Shown: piece after piece, positions 48,501 to 60,800 of the stretch | Numbering within the stretch: the first letter of the stretch is position 1 | Layout: each line of letters begins with the position of its first letter | The notes under the pieces: generated by a model | What the model was told of the DNA's origin: nothing | Seen by the model: only the letters and a program-made list of their open reading frames with translations | The model's database searches: none | Source: Paulownia fortunei | Taxonomy: Eukaryota; Streptophyta; Magnoliopsida; Lamiales; Paulowniaceae | Assembly (NCBI GenBank): GCA_019321725.1 | Contig: CM033110.1 | Location: 17,353,278 to 17,417,277 of the forward strand | Length of the DNA: 64,000 nt | Reading direction: 5' to 3' | Position numbers and translations under genes: made by a program

Positions 48501-51500
48501 GGTTACCATTATGTTGACTACTCTAGTGAGCTTTACTACTCGATCTTTTCTGTTACATTGCTTACGACAGTCAAGCTTCTTTGTTAGCTTTCATTATTGC
48601 ACTATTATTTGATGTTAACACTTCGGGTAGTTAATAGATCTTCTCTGTGTCAGATGAGTATAGAATTGATGTTCAAATATCTAACAATTTCAACTTCTGG
48701 ATAATGCTTCTTCCATATAAAAGATATCTCTTCTTTGTTTCTTGGTTTATTTATTGATTTTAAGTGTTTTACTTAAGCTTGTATCTTAATGCTGCCCCAA
48801 AACTGTGGAAAATCATAATTCATGCTGTACAAACTTTTTTTTCCAAACACATAATGTGCTAAATATAATGTCTTCAGGGGTATATGGCTTGACTGAGTGG
48901 CAAAGTGTTTTCTTGATTTATTTCATTATAGGAGACAGGGACAACAGCCTAAACATTTTGGCTGCAGAATTGAAAAGCCAAAGGAAACTAGTCAAAAACT
49001 TAAAGAAAAAGTCATTGTGGTCCAGAAGTATGGAAGAGGTAACTTTTTCTTTGCTTATTTTCTAGAAAATGTAGTCAGTTTATTACAAGATTTTGTTAAA
49101 TACATCAAACATCTGTTCTTGTTTCATCTTTTCTAGCATCCTTTCCAATATATCCTTGGGAAGGAAAATACTGTTAAGATAAAAGTACAAATTATTAGTC
49201 TATGCATGTTCCTGAAACATTTATTATGTCTAATGGTACAAATTTAATTGGATCTTTGAAATTAGAATTTATTTAGCAGTCTTAACTTACAGCATATATA
49301 AATTTTAGAATTTATGATTGCTTTTTCCACACTGGACCTGCTGTTCCAGGCATGAGAAAGTTATATTTTCCCTGTTCATTATTTTCGTTGAGTTGTCGAT
49401 TCTGTAACATGCTATACTTATCCACTGAAGTAATTTATAGATTTTTTGTCAATTCCTCTGCCTTCTGTCATGTAAGCCATTACCTGGTCATTTTTCATAT
49501 TTGTGATAAAATAATAGGGAGAACACGTCAGTCCATGCTTTGCTTTTGGATTATTTACCAGAAGTTCTTGCGACCAAGCTTCGCCTTTATTGTCACTTCT
49601 AACTTTCTTGCCTAAGCATACTTTATTGTTGGGATTTGATTATTTTAGAGACCCTGCAGACATCTGAAAGGGTTGTGTCCTCTCACAGGGTTTTACTTTT
49701 CAAGCATCTCCTTTCAAACATAAATAAATGATTTAATTTAGAAATTGAAACTTATCTGTATATGGTTTTTGAGAAATCTCAATTACCTCCCTAGAGTTGG
49801 GAAGTGGGCTACTTGCACATAAGATTGATTAATGTAATCGTTGACATCATATACCCAAAGGCACTAGTGGAAAAAAATTAAGTTTGGTCGCTCTCTCTTT
49901 TCCGAAGAGTAAATTTTCCATGATAACCTTTTTCTTTTCAATCAAATTGCTCATTTTGGCTTTTATATTGTAAATCAATAGATTTAATCTTTGATACTTC
50001 CCAAAAGGTGGCAATTAATATTTTGATGTTCATTATTTCGATAATACTTTTCTCCAAAGCTATACGCATGATAATATGAGATAATGCTTGGGAAAACTCT
50101 ATATAATCTGAAAACTCAAGTCCAGATATTTGTTTTGGGATGGTAAGGGTAGTATCACTTGCACTTATAACAATTTTGGTAATGACAAAGTTCAATCAAC
50201 TACAGAATTTAACTTGATATTAGTGTTATGGGTAGGACTGCGAGGGGGCAATCAGCAAATGCTTAAGGAGAGCAGAGAGGTTCATAGCTTTCTTTATGTT
50301 CAGAAGGGGCAACTAGCATGTCTAGAACACCAAGGAGATAACTTGCAACTTCCACTAACAAATTTCTCACACTCTTTGGATGAAATGGATGGTGTATTTA
50401 TCTAATTAAAATAAGCATATGAACAAATGTATCTTTTATAGCTCTGGATCACATGTTTCCGTGACTTTGTATGTATTCTTACTTTCTTTTTTCCTTGATA
50501 AATTAGTTGGGAATCTTATTATTGAAGACCTTTCTAATGCTGGATAACAGGTTATGGAGAAGCTTGTAGATATCGTGTTATTTTTGAACCAGGAAATAAA
50601 CTATACCTTTGGTAATCCAGGTATAAGTTCAATCTCAAAGGAACTTGAGTGATAGTATGCTAGGAGAGCAACTGAAATTATTGTTTTGTAATGCCAATAA
50701 AAAAGATAAAGGGACAAGAAGATGACCAATTCTCATAACAGCATTTGGTGGTCTTCTCAGTGTGTTTTTCTGTAGAACTTGCGGGTAGCATGCCCTTTTG
50801 TTAATTTTCTTCTAATAGTTACTTATAGGGGACCCTAATAATCCTTTATTTGGTGTTCAAGAACATTATTAAATGCTGACACACGTGATATGAAATTCAA
50901 AATGCTGCATTCGTTGTATGCGAATGCTGATTATCGTACGGATTGCATAGTCCTTTACATAGAAATGTTCTTCCTCTTTAATAGCCTTGCAGCTATTTGC
51001 ATTACAACAACATCCACTTGGACTTGAAGATATTGGAGGAATAGAGCACTTTTACTAAATTGATTTTTGACACTCTTGTGTATAAACTGACATGCTTAGG
51101 GGATCATATTCCTAGAATATATCCTTTTGGAATGTTTCCTTCTGTTTTAAAAAAAGGAACTTTTTAAGATAACTTATGTCCTTGTGTGCTTGTTGTGATC
51201 ATATCTTCTTATTTGATCATCAGCAGAAGGTGAAACACCAGAAAAAGGAATCATCAGCAATCAGCAAAAGTTGGGGCCTGCTGGGCTTGCATTACATTAT
51301 GCTAATATCATTCTGCAGATTGACTCAATTGTGAGTAATCTTTGCACTGGCTGGTAATGAAACTATTGATGATTGGGAGTATTTCCATCTAGATATTTTT
51401 GTCTTCTGGCTTTTGTCTCAAATTCGTCATGGATGATCAATATTCTCATATCTTGGCAATAATTTGTGATTCCATGCCTTGATATCCACAACCACGAGGC

Positions 51501-52889
51501 TTGAAAAATGTTGTCTATCTTGGCCTCTTGTAATTTTTCATAACTCTTAGTTGATTTTTTATTTTTATTTTTTTTTTTTTTGGGGGGGTCTTTCCACAAT
51601 GAAGGTCAATAATTAGCCTTAGACTGGTGAATGTCGGAATAATTTGTGTTGAAACCCCTATGCTGGATGTATTGATTATTTTTTCCCTCTTCATTTACAT
51701 TTTGTATGGTATCTGCTTTCTCTGAGCATTCTTCTCTTGATCAGGTAGCCCGTTCAAGTGCCATGCCTCCAAACTCAAGAGACACATTGTATCAGAGCTT
51801 GCCACCAAATGTAAAAGATTCTTTGCGATCCAAGCTTCAGTCTTTCCATGTCGAGAAAGAGGTATTCTTCTATTTGATGATTCTATGAGCTTTTAATATA
51901 TTAGCCCGAAATATGCAAAGCTAGATTCTGAGCAATGTTAGTGATCTGAGTATCAACATTGACTAGAATGCTTCTCCTCCAGTTTATGCTTTTGATGATA
52001 CTTTTGCCTATTTAATCTCTGGACAAGAAGTGTGTCTCTGTAATTTAATTCTCCAAGTGTTTTTCTGCAGCTCACTGTGACAGAAATCACAGATGAGATG
52101 GAAAAGACATTGCATTGGCTTGTTCCTGTTGCCACAAACACAGCTAAGTAAGATTCAAAACCTTAAGTTAAACAGATCTACAATTTTCCCAGGTATCCAT
52201 CCTGAGCATCTTTTGTTGATTGTGTACACAGAGCTCATCATGGCTTTGGTTGGGTTGGAGAGTGGGCAAACACAGGGTGAGTATTGATATTCATCGGATA
52301 AGGATCTTAAGCTTTTACATTTAGGAAAACTCTCATTTATTTTCCAGTGTTTTATAAAATATTTATAGCTTCTACAATATATGCTCTGAACTAGAAGCAC
52401 ATCTGTCCCTTGTAATGCAGGTCTGAACTGAATCGCAGGACGGTCGGGCCTATTGATGTTATGCAAATTGAGACACTCCACCATGCAGACAAGCAGAAGA
52501 CAGAAGCTTATATTCTTGATCTCCTGGCGTGGCTTAATTATTTGGTTAGCCGGTCCAAGGCCAGTGCCAATGAAGGCGGCGCTGTAAGGCCATCCATCAG
52601 ATCGCCTGTTCGTTCACCCAGTAAGGAAGCTGATCAGCAGCCCATTACAAAAGATACAAGTACATCGCGAAATTTGAGCAGCGCAAATCAAGAATTGCTG
52701 CAGGATGTCAACTGCAAAATCCAGGGTCAAGGATTAAGCAATACTTGCGACTCTGGTCTTGAAGCAAGCAACGCAGAAAAGGTCGATAACACTGAATTGG
52801 CCCCAACAGAAGCACACTCGTCTAATAATACCTTCATTCATCTTGGACTTGGCAGTGAGAAATCATTGGATGTCACTGATAGAGTGTAG
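42518..52889 (+). CDS. PSI1: PSK SIMULATOR-type protein (DUF3475 and DUF668)
   Basis: Plant-specific protein of the PSI family, which in Arabidopsis promotes growth downstream of the phytosulfokine peptide receptor (family knowledge). Twelve exons: 42518-42805, 45276-45583, 45706-45798, 45890-45980, 47788-47881, 48932-49038, 50551-50620, 51227-51330, 51745-51861, 52071-52147, 52232-52276 and 52421-52889. All are GT...AG and in frame, giving 620 residues. The start MGGLCSKQ fits an N-myristoylation site with a neighbouring Cys. DUF3475 (about 133-190) contains LSILAFEVANTIVKGSNLME and VLPAEGVQQLIS. The middle part has FGNRCKDPQWHNLDRFFEK and LYQELHALDRFEQDYQLKRL. DUF668 (about 366-460) contains LGPAGLALHYANIILQID and HHGFGWVGEWAN. 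The tail is Ser/Thr-rich. Which of the PSI1-3 paralogues it matches is not certain. Exon 7 could end at 50611 instead of 50620, and exon 8 could begin at 51224. Confidence 0.92.
42806..45275 (+). other. Intron 1 of the PSK SIMULATOR-type gene
   Basis: 2,470 bases, AAG|GTAGGT donor and TCTGCAG|G acceptor. AT-rich, with no transposon coding or gene recognised. Confidence 0.75.
45981..47787 (+). other. Intron 4 of the PSK SIMULATOR-type gene
   Basis: 1,807 bases with GTTAGT donor and TTTTCTGCAG acceptor. Open frames inside have no recognisable protein character. No transposon was recognised. Confidence 0.7.
47882..51226 (+). other. Introns 5-7 of the PSK SIMULATOR-type gene
   Basis: Three introns (47882-48931, 49039-50550 and 50621-51226) separated by short exons. 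AT-rich, with no embedded gene recognised. The last one ends in a CAGCAG tandem acceptor. Confidence 0.7.
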
Positions 52890-55466
52890 AGACTCGTGGA
52901 TAGACTGCATTATTATGGTTTTATACACCACTGAATCATGGTGTGTATATAAGATTGAATAGAAGTGAGGGATCTTATTATGTATAGGCGATGACACTTT
53001 TGTGTAGTATGGCATACAGAAAGGTTTCCCCCCGACATTCTCGCTTCCGCCTCGTTCATCACTTCTTGGAGGCTTTCCTTCAAGGTGGAACGCTATCCTA
53101 CTGGTGTATTTTTACATCCCACAGTTTCGCCAAATCACTTAGTCCTGCTCATCTTCGGTGCAAGAACATTGATTAATAGAATTGACGAGGGGATTCTCAA
53201 TTAAGATTTTGGGATATTTAAATTAGAAGAGAATATGAATATAATAAAATTGTAATTTAGAGATAATAAATATATATCTTTTCAAATAATTAATGAAAGT
53301 ATTCATAATTAGGGCCCATGTGGTGTTAGATCACACCGTATGACAACGGGCGAGGGTGGTCAAACCCAATACCCACCCGGCCAACTTATGTTTTTGATCA
53401 TGATATTGGAGCTCCGAAGAAAGGAAAAACAAAATCATTTTTCCCCCCTAAGTTGACTGCAAGGGCAGGGCATTAAGTTATATATATATATATATATATA
53501 TATATCATTGTTTTTCCCCCTAAGTTGACTGCAAATGCAGAGCAATAAGTTACAAGGACAAATTCTTCATCAAGATTATGGGAACAATGATTAAGAGATG
53601 TTGACATGAACCAAGAACATCACTTATAATGTAACCCAACCAAAAAATAAAAGAAAAGAAAATGAAAATCAAATATATCAATTATCAAGTAATATTATAC
53701 TAATAATTTATCCTTTATGGGTTTGTACTGAAATAATACTGAAAGAGCGGTGAAAGTCTATAATAACGAGCTGCATTTTCATAATTAGATCAATAACTAA
53801 ATTAATTTTATTGTGCTTCAACTATCGGTTCGATCAATTTCAAAAAAAAAATAACTTTGTAAAATAGTAATATAATATGATAATTGTTATATACTACATT
53901 ATAAAGGTAAAATAAATAAATAATTAACTAAAAAGTACATATAATAAAGTACAAAACATAAATAACCATACACATATAATCAAATACCAAGTGTAAACTT
54001 TCTCCAAAAAAATTACAAAAATCCTTTTGACCGGTTTGATTGATTCAACCTGCATTCTTTGCAGTCAATCAGATCGGTCTGACCACCGATTTTTGATTGA
54101 ACCAGACTGTTCAATCCAATTATAAAATCATTGAAAAAAAAATATTTGAAATCATAACATTCGCTATAGATTTATTATCTCACGTATTTATTTGACTATA
54201 TTCATATCAAGTTAACACAGTTTTACCGTATATAAATCCACTTTTGTGATGTATACAATTATTTATGGAATTATATATAAATTAATAGTAAGTTGCTGAT
54301 TATACTGCACAACATGTTATGTATTAACTGGAAAGAAACTAAAAACATGAAGCAAGTTATGATCGGGAAGCATTACCTAACATATTTATTTGAAATTCTA
54401 GAATTACTGAAATGGACTAAGGTTATAGCAGAATTTGGGCTCGGCCCATTAAAATGACCAACTAATTGCATTAATGAATTATAAATGCCCATCAATAAAG
54501 GTGTTTGGAAATTTAATAAGCATCTTTGAACCTACCATAACTTGGGTTTTGTTGAATTTACTGAAACTTTTGAATAAAAACGTACTATTATATATATATA
54601 ATTGTCATGATGAATTCTCATGCACATCAGTATTGTTTTGTTGAAATAGTTTTTATAATTTGATAAATAGCATGTAGACGATGCATTTGCATCCGCAATC
54701 ACATAGAAAAAGTTGGGTCGCATATGCTTTGCAAAAACAATATAACAAAAGAAAAAAGAAAAAACTTTTGAGTTAGCAAAAACTATAGAAGAAGTTAGGG
54801 TTTAGAAGAAGAATTCAATAATTTTTTTACTTTTGAGATTTTCGAGTTGAATTAAAGTTGGATATATCTCACAAGCAATAAAATATCAAAAATAAAATAA
54901 AATTGAATATGATCAATTATGTGAAAGACATAGAAACAACTATTTAGTTATTAAATTTTCGAAACTAACTAAATCAAAATTCACTTCATAGAGATCTTCT
55001 TGTTACAAAAATAAATTTAAACTTAATTCATTAGTTTATGAAGTTTTGACTAACCAATATGTTACAATTCCTTTATCAAAGTGATGGTTGTTGTTAGTAG
55101 CAATGATTAAAAGGGTTGTTGCTTTTTGTTGAAATCGAGAGGAAAACCAAGGATATTATGGTAATAACCAATTAAATATATTCCTAGTGATTGCAGTATA
55201 CTCAAAAATTATATAAACATGAAGGTGTTAAGAGTAATACGCCTTTTAAAATTGGTAGGCTTTTGTTGCTAATTAAAGTTAACACTTTAAATAGACATCT
55301 TTTCAATTACAAATGTAGCAAACAAATTCAGAAATTGTTCTTTAAAATTGATTTGATAAAATGTGGAATTAACAAGAAATTCTCATAAAATATGTACTTT
55401 TCAATACATAAAATACAAAAGAAATTTATTAGAGTAACTCTTTGGGGGAAAAAGAAGGGAACTTTA
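52890..55466. other. Intergenic region
   Basis: 3' flank of the PSK SIMULATOR-type gene, then very AT-rich sequence. Contents noticed are a (TA)n microsatellite at 53478-53505 flanked by a short duplication, and a mixed segment near 54010-54120 with repeated TTGATTGA/TCAATC motifs. No gene is supported. Confidence 0.45.
53434..53552. repeat. Short direct duplication around a (TA)n microsatellite
   Basis: A block containing CCCCCTAAGTTGACTGCAA followed by GCAG and AAGTTA occurs at about 53446-53480 and again at about 53515-53552. The (TA)n tract 53478-53505 lies between the copies. Confidence 0.8.
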
Positions 55467-56668
55467 TAATTATAGTATTTTGGGCAAAACTGCATGTGGT
55501 CGATGAATTTATGAGTGCATATCTAAAATATAGGGGTTGCAGTTCTCATCGTTATCAAAAAATAATAAATAATAAATAAAGGTAAAATTATTAAAGATAC
55601 GTGAATGAATACATTTTTGCACTTTATCGTTTACAATTATGAAAACCGTCATTCAAATTTCAATCAGCACAAGTTCAAGTAAATTATTTGGAAATATGAT
55701 CAGAATAACACGATACACGTTACAATTTACTCATAAATTCGTTCTGAACACACTTTTATTACCCACATTTAGTATTTTCACATCAAATAGTAATAATAAT
55801 GCCATTTCTCAATCCGTTCACATTCTCTTTACGGTATCACCCTCGGAAGTCGTCTTCCTTGTTTCTCTCTTTTCGCGCTACTACCACAACTATCCATTTT
55901 CTCTTTTTTCTTTGTTTTTCATTAATAGCCCTTCTCTTCTACTATTTATCTCTCACGATAACTACACTGTAGATCAGACTTTTCAAGAATACTTGATATA
56001 TATATATAAAGTTTTCAATCAACAAATTTAGGGTTTTCAAGTTATTTTCAATTAAAACCACTTATTTTAGAAAATTAAAAAGAATTTAAGATAATTGTAT
56101 GAATAGATAGATACACTAATGTGAACTTTTAACATCGTCTAATTATAGTATTTTGGGCAAAACTGCATGTGGTCGATGAATTTATAAATGCATATATAAA
56201 GAATAATGGTTGCAATTCTCATCGTTATCAAAAAATAATAAATAATAAATAAAGGTAAAACTATTAAAGATACGTGAATGAATAGATTTTTGCACTTTAT
56301 CATTTACAATTATGAAAATCGTCATTCAAATTTCAATCGGCGCAAGTTCAAGTAAATTATTTAGAAATATGATCAGAATAACATGATACACATTACACTT
56401 TACTCATAAATTCGCTCTAAACACACTTTCATTACCCACATTTAGTATTTTCACATCAAATAGTAATAATAATGTCCTTTCTCTATCCATTCACATCCTC
56501 TTTACGGTATCACCATCGGAAGTCGTCTTTCTTATTTTTCTCTTGTCGCGCTACTACCCCAACTATCCATTTTCTCTTTTTTCTTTGTTTTTCATTAGTA
56601 GCCCTTCTCTTCTACTATTTATCTCTCACGATAACTACACTATAGATCAAACTTTTCTAAGATACTTG

Positions 56669-56700
<32 letters not shown>

Positions 56701-56843
56701 TTATATAAAGTTTTCAATCAATAAATTTAGGGTTTTCAAGTGATTTTCAATTAAAACTACTTATTTTAGAAAATTAAAAAAAATTTAAGATAATTGTATG
56801 AATAGATAGATACACTAATGCGAACTTTTAACATCGTCTAATT
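55467..56843. repeat. Tandem duplication with a 673-base period
   Basis: TAATTATAGTATTTTGGGCA begins copy 1 at 55467 and copy 2 at 56140. Both run through CTGCATGTGGTCGATGAATT, TCATCGTTATCAAAAAATAA, TTTAGTATTTTCACATCAAA and CTCTTCTACTATTTATCTCT to AACTTTTAACATCGTCTAAT. Copy 2 is longer because of a (TA)n expansion near 56671-56702. A 130-codon open frame in copy 1 (55639-56031) is interrupted in copy 2. It has low-complexity composition and no recognised motif, so I do not call a gene. Confidence 0.88.
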
Positions 56844-57059
56844 TCAAATATGTCATTAGATTTAATAAATTTAAATTAAAAATATCTTTAAATGTACAAC
56901 AAACAATATTGAGTTTAGAGCGTCAAAAAATAATAATTTAGGGCATCAAATTTTATATTGGAACATAATATAACTTTCAAACATCGGAGAATCAAACCGT
57001 ATAGATTGAAAAAAATATAAAATAAAAGTGAGATTCAATTCAATATAAATAGGCATTAG

Positions 57060-57833
57060 TTAGAAGGGGGATTCCATGAGAGAGAGGAGAGCCAAACACC
57101 AACACGTCAGTCTTCACTGGCGAAAAAACGTACCTTCACCGCCTCCCTCTCTTTCTCCCTCTCAGCGCCTCTAAATATTTGCACACACATTACAGACACA
57201 TGCCATCAAAACCCTCTCAATCAACCCCTCAATCCAACCGATTTGTTCTCCCCGGTATGGTTATGCTCTCATCTCTTTATCAATTCAACTACTGGCGGGA
57301 AATAAATAAATTGCATGTGCGCTTCTGTTAATGTATTATTATTTTTTTGTTAATTTCATGTTTTGCTAACTGAATGAAAATCGTATGTTTGTTTTTGTAC
57401 TGTGTTTTTGTGTTACATTTGTCTGTAAAACAGCCATTGACTGGATACAGCTTCAATGCATGCAGAATTGTTATGTTTTACTTTTTATTTATTTTTTTTT
57501 TTTTTGGTTATTTAGAGTCAAATTTGGATTTTTCTTTTATTTTTTTTCATCTGGTTTGTTGTTGATTATGTTTTCGTGGATTCTTAAACTGGGGTTTTGT
57601 TTTTATGTTCTCCATGTGTTTTTCACCTGGGCTCTCGCTCTTCCCCATTTTTGAGGCGAATTTTGAGTGGGTTCTCGTTATTCTTGTTTCATTTTTTGCA
57701 TTTTCCTGATTTTCTGCTTCTGGGATCTTAGTTCATCACAGTTTTTCCCTTTGTCATTGCTGATCCATGTTTTTTTTCTTCTTTTACAGGTTATGAACTT
57801 GAATTTTGAAGGAATTTAAAAACAGAAAAAGAA
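57060..57833 (+). promoter_or_regulatory. 5' untranslated region with leader intron of the WAC/DDT gene
   Basis: A C/T-rich leader (CTCCCTCTCTTTCTCCCTCT near 57143) ends at CCCCG|GTATGG (about 57254). A T-rich stretch ending TTTTACAG|G at 57789 could close a leader intron of about 535 bases; the ATG follows at 57834. Splice sites are inferred from sequence alone. Open frames inside the T-rich intron (57374-57654) are translations of poly-pyrimidine sequence. Confidence 0.55.
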
Positions 57834-60800
57834 ATGCCTCTTTATAAAAGAAAGCCATTTGCCTTGATTGAAAAGCCTGAGGATTTAAAGCCTCAAGAGC
57901 TCGTCTTTCAAATTCGATTCACAAAAGAAATCTTCAGAAGTTATAAGTAAATTCTGTTTCTATTCAAGCACCAATGGTTATAAAAATATAGTTTTATTTT
58001 TAACATATTTATAATGCCTGGATCTTAAATGTCACAGTGAATATTTGAAGAGAATCAACTTATATCGCAAAAGAATCTGGACATGCAAAGCTACGGGGAA
58101 GGGCAATTTGACCTATGAAGAGGCCCTGGTTTCAGAAGAAAAAGCTTCCAAAAGAATACAAAGTATTCCCATCGAATACGTAGTTCCTGTTCTTCGTGAT
58201 GTCCAATTCAGTAAGTCCACTGCCTTTTTTTTTTTTGTTTAGCCATCTGATTATATTTATTTGAAATACTTGTCGCCATTCATTTAATGAGCCTACGTCT
58301 TGATTTTATTCTGCTTTTTGGTAGCGACTTTGTTGCTTAATTTCTAATTAATGCAGTGCCAACTGTAAAAAGAAAGCACAAAGATGTGGCCAAAGTATTG
58401 AAGTACTTGAAGGCATTGCCTTGTGGTACTTGCTCAATAATATTGGAAGCTGCTAAGTTGTTGTGGATTTCCTTTTGGTATATCCTTGATTCTTATTTTG
58501 ATGGTTTGTTAATATATGACTTGTACGTTTAGCAAAACATCATTAGTGCAGATCTTTTTATTAGTCGAAATCCCATTATAATATGCCAGATGGTGCATGA
58601 AACGAGATGTGATTTAAAAAAGAATATGCATAGCCCCTTGTACGACCCAGCCTATCAAAACCACGCTAAAGTAGATGACAAAAACATTAGTTGTTGTAGT
58701 TCAAAATAGATCTTTTCCTATTTAAGTGTTTGCCTCACCTCCCGCCCCCCTCCCTAGTTTTCCAAGGTCGTCAGCTTCTTGAACTTGCATTCTTGCTACC
58801 CTTACCTTCTCTCTGACTCCTTTGCACTAGCATGAAAGTATTCCGACCTGGATTTCTTCCTGAATAATCACCTACCTAGCTTGGGAGCAAGATTTGTAAG
58901 CGATTGATGCTCCACACTCAACAGCACATTTTTTGAATAAAATCGAATGGGTTGGTGAAGCTTTCAAAGCCCTACCAAATATCAAAGGTTTACACTCTGA
59001 GATGCAGGAGAGTGGCATTTTGAACGCTCGATTTTGTGATCCAAATCATTTTTTTCTGCTGCTTTGTTTCTTTGATCTTTATGAGGTAAATATGGAGACA
59101 TGAGAAATTATATCTCCTAAAATGATATTTTGCTTACAAATTGTTGGAACTTCTTTTAGTTCAGTGACAAGAACCTTTTACCCTATATGGAATTTTGTTG
59201 CATCACATGAATTTCTCATAATTTGTCGTTAGTGTAATCATGGACCCCTATCTCCAGCCCACAATCTTTTTCTTGCAGCTTAATGTTTTTTCATTCCCAC
59301 TTGCACTTTCAACAATGTAATGATTAAAAACTGAAACATGAGCAGCTGGTCAAATTTATTGAAGGTTTTTTTTTTAAAAAAAAAAATTAATGTAGCTGAG
59401 TTTACTCAAAAGCTTCTGGTGATAACTCATTTCTGGGGCCTGAGACACTGCCCATATTCTTGGTGAGAGGTCCATACTTAGTTGCTTCCTCTTGTATTGG
59501 ACTTGAGATATTGTTGTGAGGATTCATCTTTTATATCACTCCTTTTAGCTAGTTTTAGTTTTTGGTGTTACGTACCTCACCTTGATAGGAGTGTTTGAGG
59601 GATAGATTCCTGCAAATGTAAATGCAGATTAGAAAGTTGTCATTTTTGCTGTGATGGGCTGGATATTCCTGCTGTTATTTGCAAAACCAGGGGGATTATG
59701 GTAGCTATAAAGGAAATTAGCAATAAAAGTTGAGCATTAAATGTGGATCATTTCAAGTTGATGGCATCTATTTGTGGAAAAACTAATGAAGTTACTAATT
59801 CCGGATTGTAACACCAATTTTCCTGTGATCATGATGCTCACATTTGCCTATTATTTTAATAATGCTTAGCTAGTTGACTTCCATTTGTCTCCTTGCCTTA
59901 TGAAGTAGAACCAGCTCTTGCTTTATTTGTGTACGGAGTTTCATGTATCAGTTATATAGATATGGAGGCTTCACTCAGAAGTTAGTCCATGACGTCAGAT
60001 ATTAAGTTTGATATTATGTGTCAATATTTGCAATATATCATATTTACTGTTTTTGGGGTGGCTAATGCTTCTTGCATCATTTCATTCATGGAAGGTGTGT
60101 AATTTTGGAAGTTGTATGTTTTCTATGTTAGACAGCTTATTTATTTATGAACTGCATTGGATTTCTTGAATGAGCCAACTGCTTTAATTAAATTGAGATG
60201 CTCTTTTTACATTTTTCCTTCGACTAGGGATTTGGTCTATTTTTAAATTTTTGATATGTCATGGCAGGCATGCTGACTTTAAAAGATCTGGTCAATTCAA
60301 TTGCCGCAAAGTTACAAGGTCCGTTTTCCGAGGGTGCTGAATTATATGGAAGGAAGGATGGCCGTTTGCATCTGTGCAAAATTATAAAAGTTGTTGAGGA
60401 TGATCAGAAAACACAATATGAGATTGCATGGCTTGGTGGCAACCACAAAATGAGTGGAAAGGCTTTAGTTAATGGTGATGAATTGACAGGAAAGAATCTG
60501 CCTTTTAGTAAACGGGTTCTCAAGTCTTTTATCAAAGATTCTACGTATCGGAGTCTCCCTTGGGTTTTACATGATAATTTAGCAAAGAAGCATGGAATCT
60601 CAACTTCTCCTCCCGAAGAACTAAAGATTAAATATTCCATACAGAATGGACTCATTGTTTGTAATAGGAAGAGAAAAAAAAGTGAAGAGGCACCAAAGAC
60701 TGCGGTGAATTTGAAATTCTGTTTCCTTTCCATCTTTCCGAATTCTTTTGGAAGTTTTTTATACCAGTGATATTGTTTTCTGTTGATTTTGCTTAGGAGG

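Noticed and set aside
55639..56031. 130-codon open frame as a gene
   Set aside because: Biased composition, no recognised domain and not preserved in the tandem copy; kept only as a finding.
57374..57654. Two overlapping open frames with hydrophobic, membrane-like composition
   Set aside because: They are translations of a T-rich leader intron.
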